Of a stretch of DNA of 64,000 bases, positions 11,957-18,910 are shown piece after piece. The notes under the pieces are model-generated. The model saw nothing but the letters and a program-made list of their open reading frames with translations. It searched no databases and was not told the DNA's origin. Origin of the DNA: Candidatus Rokuibacteriota bacterium (lineage in GTDB: Bacteria; Methylomirabilota; Methylomirabilia; Rokubacteriales; CSP1-6); the NCBI GenBank assembly GCA_003220265.1, contig QHRW01000111.1:52218-116217 (forward strand). Direction: 5' to 3'. Within the stretch, counting starts at the first letter, position 1. The number at the start of each line of letters is the position of its first letter. The translations under genes and the position numbers were made by a program.

Positions 11957-12366
11957 CAGGCCTCTCCCCGGTACTCGAATCGATTCTTCGCCGTCTCCTC
12001 GACGGCCACGCGGCGCAGGCGCCCGGCGGGCAGCGCCACGGCCAGCGTCTGCCAGAACGCGCGCGCCAGCCCCTCACCGGTGGTGATCACGCCCGCCAGC
12101 GGCGGCGCGTGCTCGAGCTGGTGGTGGTCCACGTGCTCGAGGATCGACTGCGCCACCGTGCGGTCGACCACGCCGAGATCCACGGCCATCCCGGTGAGCG
12201 GGTCGGGCCCCCCTGCCACGGTCACCTCGAGGTAGTAATTGTGGCCGTGCAGCCGGGCGCACTGGCCGTAGAGCACGGCGTTGTCGGCCGGGCTCAGCCT
12301 GGGATTGCTCAGGCAGTGGGCCGCGCTGAAATGGTACACGCGGGTCAGCTCGACGGTGCGGGGCAT
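11956..12366 (-). CDS. 6-pyruvoyl-tetrahydropterin synthase/QueD family, catalytic Cys present
   Basis: 136 residues from the ATG at 12366, one base after the preceding gene's stop; ATGs at 12378/12381 are alternatives. Zinc ligands in FSAAHCL and HGHNYYLEV, and the catalytic Cys in [12 protein letters not shown] spaced as in true PTPS. C-terminal acid in AVEETAKN. The enzyme acts on dihydroneopterin triphosphate, giving 6-pyruvoyl-tetrahydropterin or 6-carboxy-tetrahydropterin; the long spacer between the first His and Cys ([16 protein letters not shown]) is like animal-type PTPS. It is followed directly by folE, its substrate supplier. Confidence 0.88.
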   Translation of the reverse strand: MPRTVELTRVYHFSAAHCLSNPRLSPADNAVLYGQCARLHGHNYYLEVTVAGGPDPLTGMAVDLGVVDRTVAQSILEHVDHHQLEHAPPLAGVITTGEGLARAFWQTLAVALPAGRLRRVAVEETAKNRFEYRGEA

Positions 12367-12367
12367 G

Positions 12368-12775
12368 TCACGATCCATCATAGTCCACGAACAAAGTCGG
12401 GTCTTCCCACACGCGCACGCGCGCCAGCCGATCGGGCCCGAGCTTGGGGGCCAGGAGATCCCACACCGCCAGCGCGATGTTCTCCGTCGTCGGCACGCGC
12501 TCGCGGAAGAGGGCGTCGGCGTTGAGGTCGGCATGGTCGAAGCGCTCGATCACGGTCTCCTGCACGATGCGTTTGAGCTCGCCCAGGTCGATGACCATGC
12601 CCGTGCGCGGGTCGATGGCGCCGCGCACGGTGACGTCGAGCGTGTAGTTGTGGCCGTGCGGCACGGTGAGCCGGCCGAAGCGCCGCTCGTTGTCCTCGGG
12701 CGACCAGGCCGGCACATGATACCGGTGGCCGGCCGAGAACGTGAAGCGGCGGGTCGTCGACGCGGTGCCGCTCAT
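12368..12775 (-). CDS. Second PTPS/QueD-like protein, lacking catalytic Cys
   Basis: 135 residues, ATG at 12775 overlapping the glycosyltransferase stop (ATGA). Clearly homologous to the next gene: FSAGHRYH and PHGHNYTLDVTV carry the three zinc histidines, and VPTTENIAL and VRVWEDPTLFV match the family C-terminus. But the position of the catalytic Cys reads FGRLTVPHGHN, with no Cys (Leu by alignment). Cys-less PTPS paralogues are known to do other pterin chemistry, such as replacing dihydroneopterin aldolase in some bacteria; whether this one does is open. It may instead be a structural partner of the active paralogue. Confidence 0.85.
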   Translation of the reverse strand: MSGTASTTRRFTFSAGHRYHVPAWSPEDNERRFGRLTVPHGHNYTLDVTVRGAIDPRTGMVIDLGELKRIVQETVIERFDHADLNADALFRERVPTTENIALAVWDLLAPKLGPDRLARVRVWEDPTLFVDYDGS

Positions 12776-13881
12776 GCGACGGCGATCTCGACGAAGCGCC
12801 GCGCGATCGGCTCCAGGTCGAACGCGGCCACGCGCGCGGCGCCGGCTGCGCCAAGGGCGGCGCGCAGGCCGGGGTTCGTCAGCAGCGTCTCCAGCGCCAT
12901 CGCCAGCTCCTCCGGACTCTCACGATTCACCAGCAACCCGGTGCGGCGGTCCTCCACGATCTCCGGGACGGCGGCCGCCCGGCACGCCACCACCGCGAGC
13001 CCGGCCGCCATGGCTTCCGCGAAGACGAGGCCGAATCCCTCCTGCACGGTGGGCAGGCAGAAGCAGTCCGCTCCCACGTATTCTACGGCCAGCGCCTGAC
13101 GCGAGATGTCGCCGAGGAACGTCACGGTCTCTCCGAGGCCGAGGGTGGCGTGCAGCGTCCGCAGGCGCCCGGACTCGGGCCCCTCTCCTACGATGCGCAC
13201 GCGCGCGGCCGGGATTCGCTCGCGCAGGATCGCCGCCGCGTGCAGCAGGTCTTGCAATCGCTTGCGCGGATACATGCGCGCGACGGCGAGCACCGTGGGC
13301 GCCGAGTGCGCCGGCGTGCCAGCGGCGGCGAAGCGGCGGCGCCACTCGGCCAGGTCGATCGGCTCGGGCACGACGGCCAGCCGCTCGGCCGGCACGCCGT
13401 ACACCTGGTGGGCGATCGAGGCGGAATAGCGACTGGGCACCACCACGCGGTCCGCGCGCGCCGTGTTCAGCCTCTCCCAGCGCGCCTGCACGCCGAGCAG
13501 CGCGCGGACCAGCCCGCGCTCGTTCCTGAGCTCGTCGGCGATGATCCCCTTGAGGGCGACAATGAACCGCGGCTTCTTCGCCCGACCGTCGAGCGCCGGA
13601 GGCCCTGCGGAGGCGCTCCGGCGGCGAATCCACGAGCGCGCCCACATGAACCCGTCGAGGTCGACGCCCACCACGACGTCGGCGGCCGGCGGCGCCGCCG
13701 CCACCCGCGCGTTGTAGAGCCAGCGGTCGAGCGTGTGAAAGCCCGTGCGCCGGCCGAGCGCGCGGCACGTGACCACGTGGCCCAGCCGCTCGAGGCCGCG
13801 CGCCAGCCCGTCGATCGCGACCCAGGTGCCGCTGCCTTCGGTGGGGCCGGCCGGGGTGGAGCTGAGGAACTCGAACCGCAC
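12772..13881 (-). CDS. GT4-type glycosyltransferase
   Basis: 369 residues. GTG at 13881, 8 bases after the hydratase stop, is preferred; no ATG is available. GT-B fold: N-terminal acceptor half, then the family 4 domain with VLAVARMYPRKRLQDLL, VRIVGEGPE and the nucleotide-sugar site EGFGLVFAEAMAAGLAVVA. Such enzymes transfer sugars from NDP-sugars onto lipids or glycans at the inner membrane face. The acceptor is not predictable. It sits in the pterin run between hydratase and PTPS genes with overlapping ends, so pterin glycosylation (as in cyanobacterial glucosylpterins) is one possibility, but this is speculation. Confidence 0.87.
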   Translation of the reverse strand: MRFEFLSSTPAGPTEGSGTWVAIDGLARGLERLGHVVTCRALGRRTGFHTLDRWLYNARVAAAPPAADVVVGVDLDGFMWARSWIRRRSASAGPPALDGRAKKPRFIVALKGIIADELRNERGLVRALLGVQARWERLNTARADRVVVPSRYSASIAHQVYGVPAERLAVVPEPIDLAEWRRRFAAAGTPAHSAPTVLAVARMYPRKRLQDLLHAAAILRERIPAARVRIVGEGPESGRLRTLHATLGLGETVTFLGDISRQALAVEYVGADCFCLPTVQEGFGLVFAEAMAAGLAVVACRAAAVPEIVEDRRTGLLVNRESPEELAMALETLLTNPGLRAALGAAGAARVAAFDLEPIARRFVEIAVA

Positions 13882-13889
13882 GCCGCGCG

Positions 13890-14672
13890 TCAGCGCCCCT
13901 GGAACTTCGGCCGTCGCTTCTCGAGGAAGGCCCGCGTGCCCTCCCGGTAGTCCTCGCTCGTCATCGCCTCGATCTGCAGCGCGCGCAGCCGCGCGCGGCT
14001 CTCGTCGTCGAACCCGGCCAGGTAGGCCTGGATCGCGGCCTTGGAGCCGCGCACCGAGAGCGGCGCGTTGTCGGCCAGCGTGGCGAGATAGTCGTGCGTC
14101 GTCTTCTCGAGCTCGGCGGCCGGCACCAGGCGCTGGATGAAGCCGATGGCCAGCGCCTCGCGGTCGCTCACGGTGCGCGCCGAGAAGAGGATGTCCTTGG
14201 CGTAGGCGGGCCCGACCAGGTCCACGAGCTGGCCGATGGCGTCGAGCGGGTAGACGATGCTGAGCCGCGCGGCCGGGATCCCGAACTTCGAGCCCTCGGC
14301 GGCGAAGCGCAGGTCGCACGCCATCGCGATGCCCATCGCCCCGCCCATGCAGTAACCGTAGATCATGGCGATCGTCGGCTTGGGACACTCGCGCACGGCC
14401 GCATACGCGGCCGCCGTGGTGGCGTTGTAGCGCAACGACGTCTCGCTGTCCTTGCGGCTCTCGGGAAACTCCGAGATGTCGGCGCCGGAGGCGAACGCCT
14501 CGGTGCCGGCGCCCCGGTACACGATGGCGCGCACCGCATCGTCCTTGACGAGCCCGGCGGTGATCGTCGCGATCTCGCTCCACATGGCCAGGCTGATCGC
14601 GTTGCGCATGCGCGGGCGGTTGAAGATCACGGTGCCGATCGGGCCGTGTTGCTCGACGAGGACGTCGGTCAC
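13890..14672 (-). CDS. Enoyl-CoA hydratase/isomerase (crotonase) family
   Basis: 260 residues, ATG start. Crotonase fold with the two oxyanion-hole segments visible: EAFASGADISEF and GYCMGGAMGIAMACD. The CoA-binding N-terminal strands (VIFNRPRMRNAI) are standard. At the place of the first catalytic Glu of hydratases the sequence reads AARLSIVYPLD with no Glu, so isomerase, hydrolase or decarboxylase chemistry is as likely as hydration. It begins the run that continues with glycosyltransferase and pterin genes. Confidence 0.88.
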   Translation of the reverse strand: MTDVLVEQHGPIGTVIFNRPRMRNAISLAMWSEIATITAGLVKDDAVRAIVYRGAGTEAFASGADISEFPESRKDSETSLRYNATTAAAYAAVRECPKPTIAMIYGYCMGGAMGIAMACDLRFAAEGSKFGIPAARLSIVYPLDAIGQLVDLVGPAYAKDILFSARTVSDREALAIGFIQRLVPAAELEKTTHDYLATLADNAPLSVRGSKAAIQAYLAGFDDESRARLRALQIEAMTSEDYREGTRAFLEKRRPKFQGR

Positions 14673-14752
14673 GGCTGGTGAGTGTACCAGAGGTTGCGCA
14701 GCGGTCCGGGCGCCTGTAGGCTCCGACCACGCCGCACGGAGGCGGCCAGGGC

Positions 14753-14848
14753 ATGGAGCTGACTCACCCGATCACCCCGATCATGCTGATCCTACTGTGG
14801 CGCCGCCGGCTGTACGGCGAGCGCCGCTACTACGCAATGACGAACTAG
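14753..14848 (+). CDS. Possible 31-residue small protein
   Basis: An ATG preceded by GGAGG (11 bases) opens a 31-codon frame: a hydrophobic stretch TPIMLILLW followed by a basic RRRLYGERRYY segment, like a small membrane peptide. It lies in the gap between divergent and convergent genes and its stop overlaps the end of the VWA lipoprotein by four bases. No homologue recognised; may be chance. Confidence 0.25.
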   Translation: MELTHPITPIMLILLWRRRLYGERRYYAMTN

Positions 14849-15663
14849 CTCCGGGAGGCGCGGCACCCCGCCGGCGGCGGCCAGTGCAGCAGCACGTGGG
14901 CGTAGCGCGAGGGACTGAGGTCGGCGCCGGCCTTCTTGAAGTAGGCCTCCCAGAAACGGCCGATGTTCTGGGCGAGCTCGGCCGACGGCGCGGACACGCC
15001 GGACACGTAAATGCACACGCCGGAGAGGTCGGCGATCATCCGTTTGGTCTCCAGCTCGGACATCAGCTTCTGCGTCGTCGTCGGCGTCCACGTCAGCCGG
15101 TCGAACGCGTACGGGGGATAGTCCTCGATCATGTCGGACATGATGATCAGCACCTTGTTGCGCGATTCGGCGCTGAACAGTTTCTCCGCGAGCAGGAGCG
15201 AGCTGAAGATGTCGGTGTAGCGCGCCTTGTAGTCCCGGCGCATCGCCTCGTCGGTCTGCGTCCGCAGCGACTCCTTCACCTGGACGATCCGTGCCTCCGT
15301 CTGCTTGGCCTCCTTGCCGTACTTGATGACGTTGTTGAGCCAGCCGTTGAACTGGGGACGGGGCGGCAGCTCCGCCTCCACCAGCGGGCGGAACTCGGTC
15401 AGCGTTTTGTCGTGAATGGGCGCGATGAGGATGCTGTCGCCCGGCTGCAGCCACGGGAACACGAGCTTCTCCATCTCCCGCTTGAACCCCGCGCGGTCCG
15501 TGACGCTGTCCGAGAAGTCCACGAAGATCACGACCGCGGTCCCCCGCTCCGCGGCGGCCTGCGACGAGCGCGTGCACCCGGTGGTCAGGAGCAGGGCCGG
15601 AAAGGCCAGCAGCCCCAGGAGCCAGATCAGACGCCGTCGGCGAAGGTTGTGAGCGCCCATCAT
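14845..15663 (-). CDS. VWA-like lipoprotein of unknown function
   Basis: 272 residues. ATG at 15663 overlaps the preceding stop (ATGA). Signal peptide with lipobox LLTTGC, so anchored in a membrane on the periplasmic side. The folded part begins VVIFVDFSDSVTD, carrying the DxSxS MIDAS motif of von Willebrand A domains, and continues VLIIMSDMIEDYP. Residues 110-150 are a Lys/Glu/Gln-rich helical stretch. VWA domains bind metal and protein ligands. It ends a three-gene set with a four-helix membrane protein and a small coiled-coil protein, and the three probably form one envelope complex. No family name recognised. Confidence 0.75.
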   Translation of the reverse strand: MMGAHNLRRRRLIWLLGLLAFPALLLTTGCTRSSQAAAERGTAVVIFVDFSDSVTDRAGFKREMEKLVFPWLQPGDSILIAPIHDKTLTEFRPLVEAELPPRPQFNGWLNNVIKYGKEAKQTEARIVQVKESLRTQTDEAMRRDYKARYTDIFSSLLLAEKLFSAESRNKVLIIMSDMIEDYPPYAFDRLTWTPTTTQKLMSELETKRMIADLSGVCIYVSGVSAPSAELAQNIGRFWEAYFKKAGADLSPSRYAHVLLHWPPPAGCRASRS

Positions 15664-16694
15664 GTTCTCCCGTTCTGATTGGACGTGAGCGACACGGTCG
15701 GCCACCACTGCAGGGGCGGAAACTCCGCGGCCTTCCGGAACGATGGCGGCGGCAGCAGGCGGCGATGCCGGATGTTCGTCTGCCGGTAGAGCTGCACGCG
15801 CTGGTTCGTCAGCGCCCGGATCCCGTCGATCTGGCTCTTGGCCTGCTCGATCTCGCTGTTGAGCCGGGTCCCCGTCCCGTAGAGCTTCTTGCGCACGGCG
15901 TTCCGCTTGCGGTCCAGCCCCCTCAGCGCGTGATGGAATCCATCGAGCTTCTCGTCGGGATCGTGGGCGAAGTACGACCCCACCGCCGCGCCGAAGAAGA
16001 CGAGGGCGTTGAGGGCGAAGAGGGCGTAGGCCATCTGGTTGCCCTCGGTCGAGACCTGCCCGGTACCCGAGAACTGCGAGACGATGTACGTGTTGCGCAG
16101 CAGGCTGACGGCATACAGGGTGGCGCCCACGACGGCGGGCGTCAGGATGCCGATCAGCAGGTTGCCGACCTTCTTCGGAATCGAGTGCCGCACGTGGACG
16201 CCGATGAACACCCCGATCAACGGAATGATGATGGCCAGGGTCGAGGCCATCACGTACGTCAGGTACTCGGCCTCGCCGAACAGGCGGAAGACCACGGTGT
16301 TCAGCGGGAACTCGCCGACCGCCAGGAACAGGATCAGCGCCCAGTGGAAGATCGGCGGAAAGACGATGGCGGCGTCACGGCCCACCTCCGCCGACCGCGC
16401 CTTGTACGCCTCCGTGAGCGGCCGCAACCGGTGCTCGACCTCGTCGAGCTGGCGCTGATACGACTCCACGACCGGACGCAGCCTGGAAATCCGCGCCGAG
16501 GCGACCTTGTAGATCTGCTGCACGCCCTGCTCACCATTCGAGATCAACGCCTGCTCGAACGGCGCGGGCGTATACGACCCCATCTCCGGGATGTTTCGCT
16601 CGCCGTCCTTCTGGCCCTCGGCCAGGATCCGGCTCTCGTCCGCGAATTCCGGGGGCGGGGGCTGCCGCCGCCGTTGCCAGACGTTGAGATCCAT
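15660..16694 (-). CDS. Four-helix membrane protein with coiled-coil arms
   Basis: 344 residues. Cytoplasmic N-terminus of about 115 residues with a helical coiled-coil part (VVESYQRQLDEVEHRLRPL), then four predicted transmembrane helices (about 118-250: FHWALILFLAVGEF, YVMASTLAIIIPLIGVFIGV, LLIGILTPAVVGATLYAVSLL, MAYALFALNALVFFGAAVGSYF), then a second helical arm (about 260-310). No enzyme motif. The symmetric coiled-coil/TM/coiled-coil plan suggests a scaffold or channel. It sits between the coiled-coil gene (5 bases upstream) and the VWA lipoprotein (4-base overlap). Unrecognised family. Confidence 0.75.
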   Translation of the reverse strand: MDLNVWQRRRQPPPPEFADESRILAEGQKDGERNIPEMGSYTPAPFEQALISNGEQGVQQIYKVASARISRLRPVVESYQRQLDEVEHRLRPLTEAYKARSAEVGRDAAIVFPPIFHWALILFLAVGEFPLNTVVFRLFGEAEYLTYVMASTLAIIIPLIGVFIGVHVRHSIPKKVGNLLIGILTPAVVGATLYAVSLLRNTYIVSQFSGTGQVSTEGNQMAYALFALNALVFFGAAVGSYFAHDPDEKLDGFHHALRGLDRKRNAVRKKLYGTGTRLNSEIEQAKSQIDGIRALTNQRVQLYRQTNIRHRRLLPPPSFRKAAEFPPLQWWPTVSLTSNQNGRT

Positions 16695-16699
16695 GACTC

Positions 16700-17011
16700 T
16701 TACTCCTCGTGCTTCTTGAGGACCGAGCTCAGCTCGTCGATGAGGAACTTGACGTTGTCGAGCACGGTGTCCTCGGTGGAGGAAAGGTCGGTCATCCGCT
16801 TCATCACGGCCTGGTAGTCCACCTTCATCTGCGCGAGCGTCTGGTGCAGCGCGTCCACGCTGTTGCGCAGCCCGTCACGCTCGGCCTTCAGGGAGGACCA
16901 CCGCTTCTGCAGCGACTCGAGCTGATCGCGCATCTCGCTCGACTGCTGGACCAGCTCGCGGTACTCCGTGATGGCGTCGATGATCCGTTTGACTTCCTGG
17001 TCGTTCAGCAC
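16700..17011 (-). CDS. Small coiled-coil protein
   Basis: 103 residues, almost all heptad-like helix (ITEYRELVQQSSEMRDQLES onward) with no transmembrane segment or signal. The ATG is preceded by AAAGGAG. It probably oligomerises and binds the helical arms of the membrane protein encoded next. Function unknown; it is the promoter-proximal gene of the three-gene set. Confidence 0.75.
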   Translation of the reverse strand: MLNDQEVKRIIDAITEYRELVQQSSEMRDQLESLQKRWSSLKAERDGLRNSVDALHQTLAQMKVDYQAVMKRMTDLSSTEDTVLDNVKFLIDELSSVLKKHEE

Positions 17012-17446
17012 TGCGGGACTCCTTTCCTCGAGTTGGAGTGCACGGCAATGGTGGCCTCGGCTTCCGATGCCACGGTGCGATCTCTAGCCACGTCGTCCTC
17101 CCGGCGCCGGCGCGTTCACGAGCACATGGTCCCGCGCCCGAGTGCCCGCAGGCGGGGCGCAGGGGTTCAAAGGGTGTGCCAAACGGAAGTCCGCGAGTAA
17201 TCGCGCTTCTGATCGCTTCGCGCGGCAATGTGACACCATCGGGGCGTTCTGGAATGTCGCGTTGTCGCGGCCCGTGTCGGAGTGCTCCACGCACATCCGG
17301 GCCGAACCCAGCGGCCGCGCGTCACCGCGTGTCAAACACGCACGCGCGCGTCAAGACATCGACGAGCGCGCACCGGCGTCTGCCCGCAAGCGCGCGGTTT
17401 TGCGTGGCCTGCGCGTCTGGCGTGGCGTTTGCCTGTGGCCTCGCGC
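17012..17446. other. Divergent intergenic region, 435 bases
   Basis: Lies between the coiled-coil gene (minus) and the bactofilin gene (plus). I see no convincing gene. A sigma54-like motif lies at its right end (17418-17432). The rest is ordinary GC-rich spacer. Confidence 0.5.
17418..17432 (+). promoter_or_regulatory. Sigma54-like motif ahead of bactofilin gene
   Basis: TGGCGTGGCGTTTGC has TGGC, TTGC and exact GG-N10-GC spacing. It is only 15 bases from the ATG, which would give an almost leaderless message, so a chance match in GC-rich DNA is quite possible. Confidence 0.3.
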
Positions 17447-17881
17447 ATGCGCTGGAAACGCCGGAAGCCAACCGCGTCGGACACCGCGCCCGCGTTCATC
17501 AGCGAGGGCTCGGAGATCACGGGCAACTGCTCGTTCAGCGGCGCCGTGGTGCTCAGCGGCACCGCCAAGGGAGAGATCCAGGCCACGACGACGCTCACCG
17601 TCGGACGGCCCGGGCGTCTTGAGGCGCGGCTGCGCGCGCCGGTCGTCATCATCGAGGGCGAGGTCATCGGCAGCGTCATCGCGACCGAGCGCATCGAGAT
17701 CCGTGAGCACGCGCGCGTGTTCGGCGATCTCGAGACGGCGGTCCTGGTCATCGAAGAGGGCGCGATCGTCGAGGGGCAGACGAAGTCGTCGCAGCGTCAC
17801 GACGGCGTCACGGGCAAGCCGCGCCGGACGTCGGGCGACGCCGCGTCCGGGATGACCAGCTTCGCCGCGGCAGGATCCTGA
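17447..17881 (+). CDS. Bactofilin (polymer-forming cytoskeletal protein)
   Basis: 144 residues. The central 95 residues form the DUF583/bactofilin right-handed beta-helix, seen as regularly spaced short strands (SEITGNCSFSGAVVLSG, KGEIQATTTLTVG, APVVIIEGEVIGSVIATE, VFGDLETAVLVIEEGAIVEG). The N-terminus is short and basic, the C-terminus Thr/Ser-rich and disordered. Bactofilins self-assemble into filaments that place envelope-building enzymes. The ATG at 17447 has no clear ribosome site, so the start is uncertain, but it lies close to the domain boundary. Confidence 0.88.
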   Translation: MRWKRRKPTASDTAPAFISEGSEITGNCSFSGAVVLSGTAKGEIQATTTLTVGRPGRLEARLRAPVVIIEGEVIGSVIATERIEIREHARVFGDLETAVLVIEEGAIVEGQTKSSQRHDGVTGKPRRTSGDAASGMTSFAAAGS

Positions 17882-17918
17882 CGGCGCCGCAGGGCGCCGC
17901 ACAACGGAGGACTGCGAA

Positions 17919-18209
17919 GTGGACAAGCACGAGGTTGCGAAGAGAATCCGCGAGCAGCTCGCGAACGGCACACTCCCGCGGATCATCGCGCCACTGACGA
18001 CGGAGCCGGGCTGGCCGACCTCGCCGACGGGGCACATCAGCGCGGACAGTGCGATCGGAGTCGTCCGCTGCGCCGCCTGCAACGACATGGGCGCCCAGGT
18101 CGCCTACCGTTTCCCCGACGGCCGCATCGTGCGCTTCCACGGGCGCTGCCACCGGATCTGGGAAGAGGAATGCCTGCGCTCCGAGAAGGCCGGCTCGCGC
18201 CCGCAGTGA
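17919..18209 (+). CDS. Small protein with Cys/His cluster, unknown
   Basis: 96 residues, GTG start preceded by GGAGG. N-terminal helix (KHEVAKRIREQLANG), then RCAACNDMG, RFHGRCHRIWEEEC: four to five cysteines and a His that could bind zinc or a cluster. No signal peptide. Follows the bactofilin gene by 37 bases. Family not recognised. Confidence 0.6.
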   Translation: MDKHEVAKRIREQLANGTLPRIIAPLTTEPGWPTSPTGHISADSAIGVVRCAACNDMGAQVAYRFPDGRIVRFHGRCHRIWEEECLRSEKAGSRPQ

Positions 18210-18210
18210 A

Positions 18211-18537
18211 TTGACTCGGCGGAGGGAAGCCATCACCCGCGCCGCGACGATCGCTGTCCTGCTCGCGACCCTCGCCACGGGTTGCTCCGAACCGCGCTGG
18301 ACGCTCTGGGAGCTCAGGGGCACTGACGCGACCAAGAAGCAATCGGGTCTAGAGCGCCAGTTCTGCGAGACGCTCCGCGAGCAAGCGGAGCGGAACGAAC
18401 GCGAGGTGGTCGAGCTCTTCGCCCGCATCGACCGGCAGGTCGTGGCCGCCGGAGGGCGGCCGGAGCCCATGACGCGGGTGCCGATCACGTATCGCTGCCG
18501 CCGCGATGGCGAGCGACTCTCAGCCCAGGCCAAGTAA
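18211..18537 (+). CDS. Small lipoprotein, unknown
   Basis: About 108 residues. Start uncertain: TTG at 18211 or a nonstandard ATC at 18232 that is well placed behind GGAGGG. Signal peptide with lipobox LATGC, then a charged helical region (RQFCETLREQAERNEREVVE) and a C-terminal CRR. A periplasmic lipoprotein with two further cysteines that could form a disulfide. It begins one base after the stop of the previous gene, so probably the same operon. No family recognised. Confidence 0.55.
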   Translation: MTRRREAITRAATIAVLLATLATGCSEPRWTLWELRGTDATKKQSGLERQFCETLREQAERNEREVVELFARIDRQVVAAGGRPEPMTRVPITYRCRRDGERLSAQAK

Positions 18538-18540
18538 GGG

Positions 18541-18615
18541 TGGTGGCGGTGGGAGGAATTGAACCTCCGACACGGGGCTTATGAGACCCCTGCTCTGCCG
18601 CTGAGCTACACCGCC
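18541..18615 (-). tRNA. tRNA-Met (anticodon CAT), CCA encoded
   Basis: On the minus strand: acceptor stem GGCGGTG/CACCGCC (7 bp), D arm GCTC/GAGC, anticodon stem GGGGT/GCCCC around loop CTCATAA, T arm GGAGG-TTCAATT-CCTCC, discriminator A and an encoded CCA. G1-C72 pairing rules out an initiator tRNA. Elongator Met is most likely; a tRNA-Ile(CAU) that TilS would modify cannot be excluded by eye. Confidence 0.93.
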
Positions 18616-18910
18616 ATGACGAGGGAAGTCGCACAGTTGCGGCAGAGGATTCTACCGCAGCGATCACCGTCCCGCCCGTAGTTCATCCCCGCAGCGACGT
18701 CGCCTTCTCCTGCAACGCCCGCCCCCCTCTGGGGAATTTGATCCTCGACACTTCGCTGCAGGGTGGTGGCTCAAGCATCGGCGGCCACCTCATGGCAAGT
18801 CGGCGTGTTTACAGGCCGCCCGCGCCTCCGTTCACGAGCCGGTGAGCCGTGGTCCCCCGGTTGCTTTTTCTACATCCCGTCGCCTCAGCATGCTCGCAAG
18901 GAGCCGGATC
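18616..18910. other. Intergenic region between tRNA and CARDB gene
   Basis: 295 bases. It should hold the promoters of the minus-strand tRNA and the plus-strand CARDB gene, but I see no confident hexamers. Two in-frame starts upstream of 18911 (18842 and 18890) are judged unused. Confidence 0.5.
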
